Source: Bifidobacterium aerophilum
Lineage (GTDB): Bacteria; Actinomycetota; Actinomycetes; Actinomycetales; Bifidobacteriaceae
Length of the DNA: 64,000 bases
Direction of reading: 5' to 3'
Assembly: GCF_010667685.1 (NCBI RefSeq)
Contig: NZ_WHZW01000003.1
Span: 62,001 to 126,000 of the forward strand
Below, in pieces: positions 36,300 through 45,911 of the stretch. Position numbers and translations under genes: made by a program. The notes below the pieces were generated by a model that saw nothing but the letters and a program-made list of their open reading frames with translations, made no database searches and was not told where the DNA came from. Numbering within the stretch: the stretch's first letter is position 1; each line of letters begins with the position of its first letter.

Positions 36300-36765
36300 C
36301 GCGCATCCCGCCGAGCAAAGCCCGGAAGCCATCGACGCCCCGACACATATGGCCCTCCAGCAAGGTAGGCCAAGAAATTCGTTCGGGAAACGCCTCATAC
36401 ACATGACATCCAGCGAGGCAAATCCCGGAAACCATCTGCAAGTCGCTTCACATGTGAGCTGCATAGCAGGGCAACCCCGGGAAGTATCGGTGATCCGCCC
36501 CGCACACAGATGCCCAAGCGGGGCAAATCCCGGAAACCTCACTCCGTTGCCCTGCATGCAGTTCCCTGCGAGGCGTCCCAAGGAATCTACCCGCGATCCG
36601 CCCCGCATACGCCCCTCCTTGTGGGCAAAACACGGAAATACCCCGCGACCCGCCTCGCTGACCAACCTGCCTGCGGGGCGAATCACCGAAGACTCCGGCA
36701 CATTGCCCTGTTCACACTGGCACATCCGGGGCAATCCGCCGAACCTACCCGCGCATCACCCCGCA
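36300..36765. repeat. GCGGGGCAAATCCCGGAA repeat cluster
   Basis: About nine degenerate units of GCGGGGCAAATCCCGG, spaced 40-70 bases, fill the 553-base gap between GH31 and GH78. The same family fills 58790-59095. No gene seen. Confidence 0.65.
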
Positions 36766-36767
36766 AT

Positions 36768-39680
36768 TCATCCGATGAAGCGATGGCGACCGGGGACAAG
36801 ATCACGGTAGGTAGCGGTCGGCAGAGTCACGTCGGCGCGGGTGCGCGACGGAACGGTCAGATCGAGTTCGATCGCGCCATCCTCCCTCACCTGATACGCA
36901 ACATGGATGTCGCCGGCCGGCGTCGGAACAACCGCACCCGCCTCGCGCACCCCGCCCGGTTGCGGCGCGACCTCGAACCGGCGGTATCCCGGCGCGAGCG
37001 GACGCACGCCCATCAATCCTTCCGTCAGCAGGAACGCCGGCGACGCGGCCCACGGATGCGAGTACGTGGTGTTCGGCTTGCGTGCCACGTCCCACGCCTC
37101 CATCGTGCCGCCCGCGTTCTGCGCGATCATATATGCCCACGAATGCGTGGTGCGACGGTCGACGATCATCGCGGTCGCATCGGCGGCGGCGTCGGCCGCA
37201 CCCGTCCCATACAGTCCGAGCAGGTACGGTGCGGCCGTGTACACGCTGCACGCCATGCCGCGCGACCGCAGGAACGCGACGACCCGCCGCACCCGATCGG
37301 CCGGCACATCGGCGAACGCCAAGGCAAACGCTGACGCATGCAACGACGCATGATCGATCGGTACGAATCGGCGGCCGCCGGCAACGAACCCGGCCGCGTC
37401 GTCATCGGTCGCGCGAACCATCAGTCCGTCCACATACGCGCCGCGACCCGCGTCGTACAGCCGATCATGGATCGCCGCACGCATGCGAGACGCGACGGCC
37501 GCGAAACGCGACGCATCGTCGTCATGCCCGACGGCCCGCGCGAGATCGGCCATATCGGCGTAAGCCCGCGAGGCGAGCGCGTTGACGACCGTGTTGACCT
37601 GCCCGAACCGGAATCCGTCGCGCTCGGACGGCGGCCAGTCCACGAGATCGCCGTCGGTCTTGCTCGACTCCCCCGGTTCCTTGACGACCAGACCGGTCGC
37701 CGCGTCGAGATAGCGGTCGGGCAGCAAGGTGAGCAGACCGTCGTACTGGTCGGCGATCTGCGCGGTCGAGCCGCTGCGCATCCACGAATCGTGCACGGCG
37801 AGGATGAGGTACAACGGCCATTCGGTGGGCCAGGTGCGGTTCGCGATGAGGTAGTCGACCGTGTAGGCGCCGAGCGCGGGCGCCGCGTCGAGCGCGAGGT
37901 GCGCGCGCTGCTGGAGCCACGCGTCGGCCTCGTAGGCGGCACGTTCGCGGGTCCACGAATCGGCGTAGATGTTGCCGTTCAGCGCCTCGATCGTGTGCGC
38001 GGACAGCTGCCAGACCCTGTCGAGCGCGGGGTCGGACGAATGGAACGAGCCCGGATATCCGTCAGTCGAGCCGTCGAGGGACGGGTAGACGAGCGCGGCG
38101 GCGGACAGTGCGGGAGTACCGGTGCGGTCGCCGTCTCCGCCGAACAGGATCTCCTCGATCGCGGCGGCGCGTTCGTCCAGTCCGATGGGCGACGGCGTAT
38201 CCCACGACGACGGCGCGGCCGGCGGCTGGGCGACGCTGATCTCGACGTAGCGGAAGACGCGCAGCCCCCATGTTGCGAGCGGCCCGCAGCCGGGCGTGAC
38301 GTGCCAGCGGTCCTCGTACGCGTTGCCGGCGGAGAGGTGGAATTTCACCGAACCGTCGGGGTTGAGCACCTCGCCGTAACGGACGGTGACGTCGATCGGC
38401 CGGCGCGGGTGCAGGTTGAGTCGGATGCCGCCCATGCGCGCGCCGCCGAAGTCGGCGATGACGCTGAGGATCTGGGCGTCAGAATCAGTGTCGGCCGTAC
38501 CGCGAATCGCATCCTCGCCCATACAGCAGACCGCCGCATCATCGGGATCGTCCTGTTTCACGGGGCGTTCCACGCGCAGCAGCGATGCCGGACGCACGTA
38601 GCGTACGGCGAGTTTGTCGGTCGGCGTGGCCAGCAATTCGGCGAATTGCGGCTTGACGGTCACGGGAAGCCAGTCTCGACTGTCGCCGCCGAGATCACCG
38701 GAGCCCGGATCGGCGAAAAGCCGCGGATACGCGTCGCCGCGCAGGTTTTCGGCGGGGGCGTCGAAGTACTGCGTGCCGATCGACGCGCTGGGCGGGTAGA
38801 CGGCGGACGGATCGGCGAGCGCGCGCCAGGTCATGCCATGCGTGGCGTCCGCGCCGGTGCCGTAGTGTTCGATGGTGCCGTCCGTATAGCAGACGTCGAG
38901 TTGGGCGATAAAGCGACGGTCGTCCATCGTGTAGGCGACGACGCCGATCGCGTTCGTCTCGCCCGATCGCAGGAGAGCGGTGACGTCGTATCCGTCGTAT
39001 CGGGCCTCGTCGTGGATCGGGAAAGTCGGGCCGACGCCGACGAATCGGTTGTTGAGCCAGAGTCGATAGACGAACTGGCGCGCGGGGCGGGTGGATGCGG
39101 CCGTCGCGTTGAGCGTCGCCCAGCGGATCGGCTTGCCGGGCAGCGTGACGGTGCCGCGCAGGAACGCCCATCCGGCGGCGTTGCCGAGATCGCGGTTGTG
39201 ACGATCGGCCGAATCATCCACATCATTTCGATCGATCAAACCATCTTTTTTGTCATTTCGGCCGAGCGATGCAAGCGGAGCAATCTTCTCATCCCCAGCT
39301 TCCGCGCTCCAAATCGGGTCGGCCTGCCACTCGTGACCCGCACCGGTGCCGAACGTGGCCGGCTCGGCCCAATCGCCAATCGCGCCATCCGCATACTTCC
39401 ATCGCAGCGACGTCCAGTATCGGCGCGACGCCCTCATATCGATGTCGTCCAGCATCACGCCGCCCCACGCATCGCCATCGATCCAATCACTGTCCCATAC
39501 CGTGCCGCGCCCGGCCAGCGCATCTTCGCGGGTTTCGGCAACGACCGCCCGGCAAGCGACCGGATCGCCGCTATGTACCGGATCAGTCGCTTCCTTGTCG
39601 GCGTCGTCACGCCATCGCAGCACAGGCGTGATGCCTGGTTCCAGATCCACCGGGGCGTGACGATCGTTGATCAGCAGCAT
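36768..39680 (-). CDS. GH78 alpha-L-rhamnosidase-like enzyme
   Basis: A 970-residue multidomain protein with the GH78 architecture: N-terminal beta domains, then an alpha/alpha barrel with YADSWTRERAAYEADAW (573-589, holding the expected acidic catalytic residues, e.g. Glu584) and the late signature GGTMEAWDVARKPNTTYSHP. It should release rhamnose capping glucuronic acid in arabinogalactan, or from other rhamnosides. The start at 39680 follows AAGGAGGAG. A charged stretch (~128-168, rich in Asp, Lys and Arg) interrupts the N-terminal domain. No signal peptide. TGGCAACA-like repeats upstream resemble those of the uxaC promoter, hinting at shared control with glucuronate use. Confidence 0.8.
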   Translation of the reverse strand: MLLINDRHAPVDLEPGITPVLRWRDDADKEATDPVHSGDPVACRAVVAETREDALAGRGTVWDSDWIDGDAWGGVMLDDIDMRASRRYWTSLRWKYADGAIGDWAEPATFGTGAGHEWQADPIWSAEAGDEKIAPLASLGRNDKKDGLIDRNDVDDSADRHNRDLGNAAGWAFLRGTVTLPGKPIRWATLNATAASTRPARQFVYRLWLNNRFVGVGPTFPIHDEARYDGYDVTALLRSGETNAIGVVAYTMDDRRFIAQLDVCYTDGTIEHYGTGADATHGMTWRALADPSAVYPPSASIGTQYFDAPAENLRGDAYPRLFADPGSGDLGGDSRDWLPVTVKPQFAELLATPTDKLAVRYVRPASLLRVERPVKQDDPDDAAVCCMGEDAIRGTADTDSDAQILSVIADFGGARMGGIRLNLHPRRPIDVTVRYGEVLNPDGSVKFHLSAGNAYEDRWHVTPGCGPLATWGLRVFRYVEISVAQPPAAPSSWDTPSPIGLDERAAAIEEILFGGDGDRTGTPALSAAALVYPSLDGSTDGYPGSFHSSDPALDRVWQLSAHTIEALNGNIYADSWTRERAAYEADAWLQQRAHLALDAAPALGAYTVDYLIANRTWPTEWPLYLILAVHDSWMRSGSTAQIADQYDGLLTLLPDRYLDAATGLVVKEPGESSKTDGDLVDWPPSERDGFRFGQVNTVVNALASRAYADMADLARAVGHDDDASRFAAVASRMRAAIHDRLYDAGRGAYVDGLMVRATDDDAAGFVAGGRRFVPIDHASLHASAFALAFADVPADRVRRVVAFLRSRGMACSVYTAAPYLLGLYGTGAADAAADATAMIVDRRTTHSWAYMIAQNAGGTMEAWDVARKPNTTYSHPWAASPAFLLTEGLMGVRPLAPGYRRFEVAPQPGGVREAGAVVPTPAGDIHVAYQVREDGAIELDLTVPSRTRADVTLPTATYRDLVPGRHRFIG

Positions 39681-39771
39681 GATGGGACTCCTCCTTGAGT
39701 GACGAGCCGGACGGCAGGTTTCCGCGCATAATCGGCGCATCGGCTTTTCAGCCTATCCGGCGCGCCGCACC

Positions 39772-39801
39772 GTTGCCATGTTTTGCCACCTGTTGCCATT
39801 G
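39772..39801. promoter_or_regulatory. Three direct TGGCAAMA-type half-sites upstream of GH78
   Basis: On the minus strand, TGGCAACA, TGGCAAAA and TGGCAACG recur at short intervals 92-121 bases before the GH78 start. TGGCAACA half-sites also lie around the uxaC/LacI promoters at 57497-57623. Confidence 0.45.
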
Positions 39802-39822
39802 TCACGGCCAGCGGCATGTTAC

Positions 39823-39867
39823 TGTGCGCGAACCGACGCAAAACAACCGATTCGCGTTGGTTTGCGC
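39823..39867. repeat. Hairpin repeat related to 13434-13477
   Basis: Arms GTGCGCGAACCGACGC and GCGTTGGTTTGCGCAC with two mismatches, just downstream of the GH43 pseudogene stop. Terminator-like placement, no T-run. Confidence 0.5.
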
Positions 39868-39881
39868 ACAGAGGACTCGCG

Positions 39882-41096
39882 TCACTCCCCGAAGGCGGCG
39901 ACGAGCCGGTCGCGTTCGGCGGCGGTGATGGGCATGACGGTGCCGTGACGCGGTTTGCCGCCGTCCGCATTGGTCGGGATGCCTTCGCGCAGCTTGCCGC
40001 TGACCGGCACCCAACCGTCCGGGTCGGCGAGGTCCTGCGTGGCGAAGCCGATGTAATGGTTCGGGCCGCCGTGGTAACGCGGCTGGTCGATGAACAGGAA
40101 CCAGCGGTATCCGTTCACGTCGCCGGGGTTCGCGCGGAAGATGCACGGCCCTTCGCCGTGCGCGAAGAGTTTCGGCGTACCATCGGCGTCCGTTTCGCCG
40201 TTCGGCAGCCCGACACCGACGTTTTCGCGGATCAGCTGCCAGCCGTCGGGCGTCGCACCATGCTCGCCCGGAAGCGTCCCGACGACCGGCGTCATCAGGT
40301 CATGCGACCGTTCCTCGCGCACGGTCATGAGCTTCTCGTCCTTGACGAACCGGTACCACCAGTCGCCGTCGTGCGCAACGGTCGCGTCGATCAGGCCGAA
40401 TCCGTCGTGACCGTTGCCGCGGCACACGTCCATCCACGCGCGAGGCCGGGAGAACGTGCGGAAATCCTTGGTCGTCGCGATCATCATGCGTCCGTAGGTC
40501 GGCAGTTCGCGCGCGGTCTGCGCGGCGATCTCGTCGGCGGTCATGCGCGCGGGGTCGGACTGTGCGGACGACGCAAGCGAAGCGGTCGGCGCAGTCGCGT
40601 CGTCGGCCCCGTGGGACACGGAACCAGCCGCAGCGTCACCGCCGCCCACCACCGCCGGATACAGGTTCGACGACCAGTAGACCGCGTATTCGCCGAGTTC
40701 GGGCACCCAGTACGCTTCCGGCGCCCACGTATTGCCGGCGTCCGGCGCGGAGACGAGAACGTGCCGCTGACCGCCCCAGTGCACGAGGTCGTCGGATTCC
40801 CAGATCTCCAAGCAGCGTGAGCCACGGCATTAGGCTTCGCGGAAGCCGCCGTGCAGCGCGGCGACGTTGAGGTCGGTGGCGATGATATAGAAGCGATCGC
40901 CGTCGTGCGAGCGCATGATGAACGGATCGCGCAGACCGCGAGTGCCGAAGGCGGACGTAAGCAGCGGACGGCCGCCGTTGAGCGTCCGCCAGTTCAGCGC
41001 GTCGTTGCCGCGCGAGATGGCGAGGCTGATCCGCTCGCTGTCGCCTTGGTCGCCGGTGAAGTACGCCCAGACGTACGCTTCGTATGGTTGCGTCAT
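39882..41096 (-). pseudogene. GH43 gene interrupted by one in-frame TAA
   Basis: A GH43 gene of about 404 codons, split at codon 89 by TAA (40830-40832). The N-terminal piece has GLRDPFI (base Asp57) and FYIIATDLNV. The reading frame then continues unchanged with CLEIWESDDLVHW, TWAPEAYWV, LIDATVAHD and GEGPCIF, so all catalytic residues remain encoded. A C-to-T change of a CAA codon would explain it. The start at 41096 overlaps the YesL stop (ATGA), indicating translational coupling. An internal ATG at 40811 could restart, but would lack the catalytic base. A Ser/Ala/Asp-rich segment follows the WSSNLYPAVV region. A recent inactivation or a sequencing error are both possible. Confidence 0.75.
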
Positions 41097-41776
41097 GATT
41101 CCTTCTTCTTTCCGCGACGCTTCTTTTCCTCGACCGGCTCGAGCACGTGGATGTCCATGCCGGGCACGCGGCCGTAGGAGTAGATGCACATCATCGCGGC
41201 GAACACCGGCACGGTGATGCCGAGCGCGACGCCGAGACCGGGCCAGGTCCAGTACGCCCAGACGGTCGCGCAGAACAGCACGGTCACCATGAACGAGCAC
41301 CACGGGCGCGCGATCACCATCGAGACCGACGTGCGCACCACCCACATCGGCTTTTCGTCGAAGTTCGCGCGGATCGCCCACGAGACGAGCACGAACAGGC
41401 CGTACAGCACGTTGATGACGAGCAGTACGCCGGATACCGCGTAGCCGATGCGGCCCATGTCGTTCCAGTTGACGAGGTAATAGTCCCAGATCAGCAGCGC
41501 CCAGACGATGAACTGCGGCCAGCCGAACAGGTTCGCGCCGGCCAGTTCCGCCTTCCATGCGCGGTGGAACGTGACCCAGCTCTGCTTGATGGTCCACGAG
41601 CGGTCCTTCACGTCGAGCAGCCAGGTGCGGAACGTGGTGTACAGGGCCGCGATCGACGGGAAGAAACCGCCGACGACCAGGCCCATGACCGTATGCACGA
41701 CGAACGCGACCTGACACACCATGAGCATCAGGATGATGCGGCACACGAACTCGTATCCGACTGCGAACCGTTGCAT
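41093..41776 (-). CDS. YesL/DUF624-family membrane protein
   Basis: A 227-residue integral membrane protein with about five hydrophobic segments and a basic tail (EKKRRGKKKES). The pattern GLVVGGFFPSIAALYTTFRTWL followed by FHRAWKAEL matches the DUF624 family. These proteins commonly sit beside LplA/LplB/LplC-type oligosaccharide importers and glycosidases in Gram-positive bacteria. Their function is not established; an accessory role in import is often proposed. It lies 42 bases after the GH43 at 41819 and overlaps the next GH43 start by four bases. The start at 41776 follows AAGGGAG. Confidence 0.75.
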   Translation of the reverse strand: MQRFAVGYEFVCRIILMLMVCQVAFVVHTVMGLVVGGFFPSIAALYTTFRTWLLDVKDRSWTIKQSWVTFHRAWKAELAGANLFGWPQFIVWALLIWDYYLVNWNDMGRIGYAVSGVLLVINVLYGLFVLVSWAIRANFDEKPMWVVRTSVSMVIARPWCSFMVTVLFCATVWAYWTWPGLGVALGITVPVFAAMMCIYSYGRVPGMDIHVLEPVEEKKRRGKKKES

Positions 41777-41818
41777 GGAAGCTCCCTTACCCGTTGACCA
41801 ACGATTGTGTGAACGCTA

Positions 41819-42949
41819 TCACCCAAGTGTACCGTCAGCCGCGCGCAGCCGGTCGTATTCGGCGCGGGACAGGGACATCACGCCGCCATGCTTGGTGTGC
41901 GGGCGCATGGAAAAGTCGCCGGAACGCAGGTAATCGAACCCCTTGTCGGGATCGGTGGTGACCATCGGGCGGTAGCCGATCGACGGGATCACGTCCACGT
42001 ACAGGTACGCGCGGTCGTCGGAGTGCGAGGCGAACAGCGCCGGACCTTCCACGCCGGCCGGATCGCGGTTCGGGATCCAGTCGACGCCGATCTCCTCCTG
42101 GATGACGTGCCACTCGGTTCCCGGTTCCCACCAGCGCGGCGCGTCGGTCGCGTCGAGCCAGATGCCGCGCTTGACCTCGGCCGGTTCGACCGTGGACGCG
42201 CCGTTCGCCTTGGTCGCGCGGTAGGTGCGGATGGTGCCGTCGGGCAGCGCGCGCTGCAGCATGGTCGTGTCGATCGTCGGGCGGTGCTTGTCGATGAAGA
42301 TGCCGCCGTATTCGAACGTCTCGTCGGTGAAGTCGCTCGTCGCGCCCCACAGGATGCGGTCGTAGACGGAGTCGTCGGCATGTTCGGGATCGTCGTCGGC
42401 GAACAGCTTGCTCGACCAGTACACGACGAACGCGCCACGGCTGCCGTTGTGCTCGGCCTCCGAGCCTTCGGGATAGTAGTCCGCGACCCACAAGGCCTCC
42501 GGCGCCCACGCCATGCCGAGCTGGGCATGCGTGCCGTCGACGCGACGGGAGACGTCGAGCGCGTGCGGTTCGCTCCAGTGAATCAGATCGTCGGAGTACC
42601 AGATGATGAGATTCGTGCTGCCGTGATGCGAGAAGCCGTACCACGGGCTGCCCGGCGCGGAGCCGCGGCCGGTGCCGTCGAAGACGCGCAGGTCGGTGGC
42701 GATGATGTAGACGCGGCCGGTTTCCGGATTGCGGGTCAGGTACGGGTCGCGCACGCCGGTCGTGCCGAGGTTCGACGTGAGGATCGGATTGCCGCCGTTC
42801 AACGGATGCCAGCGTTCGGGATCGTCGCCTTCGGAGATGTCGAGGTAGATGCGCTCGGCGTAGTTGTCGGGGTCTTCGATGAAGTGGACGAGCAGGTAGC
42901 CGTACGGGTCGGCCGGCGCCTGCGGTTGCGGCAATCTGGTGGTTGCCAT
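41819..42949 (-). CDS. GH43 glycosidase, arabinofuranosidase/xylosidase-like
   Basis: A 376-residue GH43 propeller. It has base Asp68 in GVRDPYL, the GMAWAPEALW signature, the TIDTTML Asp and VEGPALF as the acid block. It opens with YLLVHFIEDPDNYAERIY, like the 25116 and 39882 proteins; the three form one subgroup distinct from the galactanase-like GH43 at 13523. Expected to trim arabinose or xylose from imported oligosaccharides. The start at 42949 follows AAAGGAAC. It is the first gene of a GH43, YesL and GH43 operon. A short palindrome lies 14 bases upstream of the start. Confidence 0.85.
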   Translation of the reverse strand: MATTRLPQPQAPADPYGYLLVHFIEDPDNYAERIYLDISEGDDPERWHPLNGGNPILTSNLGTTGVRDPYLTRNPETGRVYIIATDLRVFDGTGRGSAPGSPWYGFSHHGSTNLIIWYSDDLIHWSEPHALDVSRRVDGTHAQLGMAWAPEALWVADYYPEGSEAEHNGSRGAFVVYWSSKLFADDDPEHADDSVYDRILWGATSDFTDETFEYGGIFIDKHRPTIDTTMLQRALPDGTIRTYRATKANGASTVEPAEVKRGIWLDATDAPRWWEPGTEWHVIQEEIGVDWIPNRDPAGVEGPALFASHSDDRAYLYVDVIPSIGYRPMVTTDPDKGFDYLRSGDFSMRPHTKHGGVMSLSRAEYDRLRAADGTLG

Positions 42950-42962
42950 AGTTGGTTCCTTT

Positions 42963-42976
42963 CACTGTTCACAGTG
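42963..42976. promoter_or_regulatory. Short palindrome CACTGTTCACAGTG upstream of GH43
   Basis: Perfect 6-bp arms around TC, 14 bases before the start codon and so within the leader. It could be an operator or chance. Confidence 0.3.
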
Positions 42977-43249
42977 CGGATGGATGGATGTGTGCGCGTC
43001 CGTGCGGGTTCTGCGTGGCGGTTTTCGCGCAACGGATATGGACATGAAAAAGCCGGGCGCACGGCCGAAACGGAAGCGGAAGGAGAGAAATCTTCTGTTC
43101 TGGAAGTGCGCCCGGCAAGTGTGTAGGATTCCGTTCCCCGTTTCAGGGGAACGCTGTCGGCTGCAGGATGACTGGAGCCGCGACCTCGGACCGCGGGGAG
43201 GACGGGATTCGGCTGTGAGCGACGCTGTTTTGTTGGCGGATTCGCGGCG

Positions 43250-43675
43250 ATACCCCACCCGTCAGCGTTGCTGACACCCTCCCCTGAGAGGGGAGGGAGG
43301 GGAGAATCTTGACCGGCTCTGCCTTCGGATCTGCAATTACGGACACACTGCGTGTGACATCATGCTGGCTCGATATCGCTCGCCCCACGCCTACAGACAG
43401 TCCACCGGACTGTCTTGACCGCTCCGGTCCTGCAATTAAGGACTCGCCTGCGGCGAGGCTCAATGCTGGCTCCGGGCTGCGGCCTGTATTGCCGCAGCCC
43501 TCCGCTCGGCGCAGCCGGACAGTCCACTGGACTGTCCTGAAAGGCTGATCGAAGATCAGTCCTGCAACAGCGGACCTCGCTACGCTCGGACTCAATCCGA
43601 CCTTCGCTCGGCTACCGCCTCACTCAGGCTGATCCTACGGACAGTCCACCGGACTGTCCGCTTAACGGATCAGCC
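43250..43675. repeat. Structured repeat downstream of the ABC-B permease gene
   Basis: Homologous to 14695-15097. It has hairpins GGACAGTCC / GGACTGTCC at 43517-43537 and 43639-43659 and a shorter one at 43396-43414, the GGGCTGCGGC hairpin at about 43474-43500, and outer arms GGCTGATCC (43628-43636) and GGATCAGCC (43667-43675), the latter covering the permease stop. Flanks match locus A almost exactly, but the inner stem differs by paired changes. At 43250-43295 there is also a CCACCCGTCAGC / CCCTCCCCT palindromic element. Confidence 0.75.
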
Positions 43676-44626
43676 CTTTACAGCGCCGACCATAACCCCC
43701 TTGTTGAAGTACTTCTGGAGGAAGGGGTAGAGGATGAGGAGCGGGATCGTGGAGATCAGGATGATGCCGTACTTGATCTGGTCGGCGAAGAGCTGCAGCT
43801 CGCCGGCGCTCATCGAGGAGTTGCCGGTCTGCGTCGAGTTCGCGAGCAGGATGTCGCGCAGCACGTTCTGCAGCGGCTGCTTGTGCGTGTCCTGGATGTA
43901 CACGAGGCCCGTGCCGAAGTCGTTCCAGTGCTGCACGAAGTAGTACAGCATGATCACGGCCATGATCGCGGCGGACAGCGGGATGACGATCTTGAAGAAG
44001 AAGCCGTAGTACGACTCGCCGTCCAGCTGGGCGGCCTCGTGCAGCTCCTCCGGGATCGAGGACTCGAAGAACGAACGCGCGACGATCAGGTTGAACACGT
44101 TGACCGCGCTCGGCAGGATGAACACCCACATGGTGTCCAGCAGGCCGAGGGAACGGAACAGCAGGTAGTTCGGGATCATGCCGCCCGCGAAGAACATCGT
44201 GAACGTGAAGAAGAACATGATGATGCGGCGCGGGGCGAACTCGCGGCGGCTCAGCGCGAACGCGGCGGGGATGGTCACGGCCACGTTGAGCGCGGTGCCG
44301 AGCACGGAGTAGATGATCGTGTTGAGGTAGCCCTGCCACACGCGGTCGTCGGAGAACACCATCTCGTAGCCCTTGACGTTGAAGCCGAGCGGCCACAGCG
44401 TCACCTTGCCGGATGCGACGAGCGTCTGGTCGGAGAACGACGCGATGATCACGAACCAGATCGGATAGAGCACCGCGAGCACGACCAGGGTCAGGATCGT
44501 CCAGATCACGATGTCGACGATCCAGTCGCCGACGGTGCGATGCTGCGTGACCTTCGGGTTCCACGGAATCTCGTCCGCGGCGGTCTTCGGCGCGACGCCG
44601 GTGGGGGTTGCAGTTGCTTGTGCCAT
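43670..44626 (-). CDS. ABC-B sugar transporter permease, MalG/LplC type
   Basis: A 318-residue CUT1 permease with about six spans. The EAA loop is EELHEAAQLDGESYYG followed by IVIPLSA. The tail KYFNKGVMVGAVKG matches the operon-A permease almost exactly, and identity is high throughout, so the two importers arose by duplication. It is the last gene of binding protein, LplB-type and LplC-type. It is separated by 18 bases from the partner permease. No ATPase gene follows, as in operon A. The stop codon lies in the outer stem of the structured repeat. Confidence 0.92.
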   Translation of the reverse strand: MAQATATPTGVAPKTAADEIPWNPKVTQHRTVGDWIVDIVIWTILTLVVLAVLYPIWFVIIASFSDQTLVASGKVTLWPLGFNVKGYEMVFSDDRVWQGYLNTIIYSVLGTALNVAVTIPAAFALSRREFAPRRIIMFFFTFTMFFAGGMIPNYLLFRSLGLLDTMWVFILPSAVNVFNLIVARSFFESSIPEELHEAAQLDGESYYGFFFKIVIPLSAAIMAVIMLYYFVQHWNDFGTGLVYIQDTHKQPLQNVLRDILLANSTQTGNSSMSAGELQLFADQIKYGIILISTIPLLILYPFLQKYFNKGVMVGAVKG

Positions 44627-44644
44627 GATGTATCACCCGCTCCT

Positions 44645-45649
44645 TTAGAAGATGCTCGTGTCCGAGAACTTCTTCGAGATGAAGTTGGTCAGCACCAGGA
44701 AGAAGAAGTTGATCAGTGTGTTGAAGAGCGTCGCGGCCGTGGACAGGGAGATCTGGCCGTTCAAGATACCCATCTTGTAGATGAAGGTCGAGAGGACCTC
44801 GGAACCGGGCAGGTTCAGCGCGTTCTGCATCAGGAAGGTCTTGTCGAAGCCGACGTTCAGGATGCCGCCCATGTTCAGGATCAGCATGATCACGCAGGTG
44901 GGCAGGATGGTCGGCAGGTCGACGGACCAGATGAGCTGGAGTCGGCCGGCGCCGTCGATCTTGGCGGCCTCGTACAGCGACGTGTCGACCGCGGAGAGGG
45001 CCGCGAGGTAGATGATGCAGTTCCAGCCGCAGTGCTGCCAGACCTCGGTGATCCAGTAGATCGGGGCGAAGAACTGCGGGTAGGCCAGCAGGCTCTGCTC
45101 GCCGAAGAAGCGGCCGATCATGCCGGTGTTCGGCGACAGGAAGATGTTGATGAGCGAGACCATGACGACCGTGGAGATGAAGTGCGGCATGTACGTGATG
45201 GTCTGCACGAAGGACTTGATCTTCATCGAATGGATCTGGTTGATGAGCAGCGCCAGGATGATCGGGAAGACGAAGCCGAAGGCGACGGTCTGCACGGCGA
45301 TGTTGATCGTGTTGCGCAGGATCGTGCCGAACTGAGGGTTCTGGAAGAACTGGTTGAAGTATTTGAGACCGACGAACTTGCCGCCGATCAGGCCCTTGCG
45401 CGGATCGTAATCCTTGAAGGCGAGCAGCAGGCCGTACATCGGGACGTATGCGAAGAGCGCCACGAAGATCATGGCCGGCAGGACGAAGGTCCACAACTGC
45501 CAATAGAGCTTGAGATGCCGTCCGATGCGCACCGGAAGCGGCTGATGCTTGCGGGCCGCGATATTGTCAACAACCGGCGCGGAAACCGCGTTGCCCGCGT
45601 CGACGGTCTGCGAGACTGCGCTCGCGCCCGTGCCTGTGTTCTGTACCAT
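44645..45649 (-). CDS. ABC-B sugar transporter permease, MalF/LplB type
   Basis: A 334-residue permease, partner of the 43670 product. An N-terminal cytoplasmic segment of ~45 residues precedes about six spans. The EAA motif is EAAKIDGAGRLQLIW, and the C-terminal KKFSDTSIF is shared with operon A (KKASDTSIF). The start at 45649 is preceded by AAGAGGAAC. The 262-base spacer to the binding-protein gene holds hairpins, so permease expression may be set lower than that of the binding protein. Differences from operon A cluster in external loops, which may reflect a different binding-protein contact. Confidence 0.92.
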   Translation of the reverse strand: MVQNTGTGASAVSQTVDAGNAVSAPVVDNIAARKHQPLPVRIGRHLKLYWQLWTFVLPAMIFVALFAYVPMYGLLLAFKDYDPRKGLIGGKFVGLKYFNQFFQNPQFGTILRNTINIAVQTVAFGFVFPIILALLINQIHSMKIKSFVQTITYMPHFISTVVMVSLINIFLSPNTGMIGRFFGEQSLLAYPQFFAPIYWITEVWQHCGWNCIIYLAALSAVDTSLYEAAKIDGAGRLQLIWSVDLPTILPTCVIMLILNMGGILNVGFDKTFLMQNALNLPGSEVLSTFIYKMGILNGQISLSTAATLFNTLINFFFLVLTNFISKKFSDTSIF

Positions 45650-45689
45650 TGTTCCTCTTTGGAGATGGGTTGGTTTGTTGGGAGGGGAG

Positions 45690-45905
45690 CGCCCCCTCTT
45701 GCGAGGGAGCGCTCGTTGTTTCTCTGTCCCCCTTGCGGGGAATTCCCCTTTTTTGCTCCCCTGAGCGGGGATCTTCTTTGTTTCTTTGCTCCCCCTGATA
45801 GGGGGAGCTGGCCACGAAACGGACTGGGGGTCAGAGGCCAGTCGCGCTTGACCCCTCAGTCAGCCTGCGGCTGGCAGCTCCCCCTGACAGGGGGCGCTGG
45901 CGTGG
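45690..45905. repeat. Hairpin-rich spacer between binding-protein and permease genes of ABC-B
   Basis: Contains GAGCGCTC, CTCCCCTGAGCGGGG, CCCCCTGATAGGGGGAG and a CCCCTCAGTCAGCCTGCGG element with inverted partners. The same element occurs at 17265-17325 and 54500-54615. Confidence 0.6.
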
Positions 45906-45911
45906 AGGAGA

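Noticed and set aside
36300-36765. Decayed gene between GH31 and GH78
   Set aside because: The open frames here arise from repeating GC-rich units; no domain-like segment is visible.
39882-40811. Independent shorter GH43 gene starting at 40811
   Set aside because: It would lack the catalytic base block and first blade. The frame is continuous with the upstream piece, so a single interrupted gene explains both parts better.
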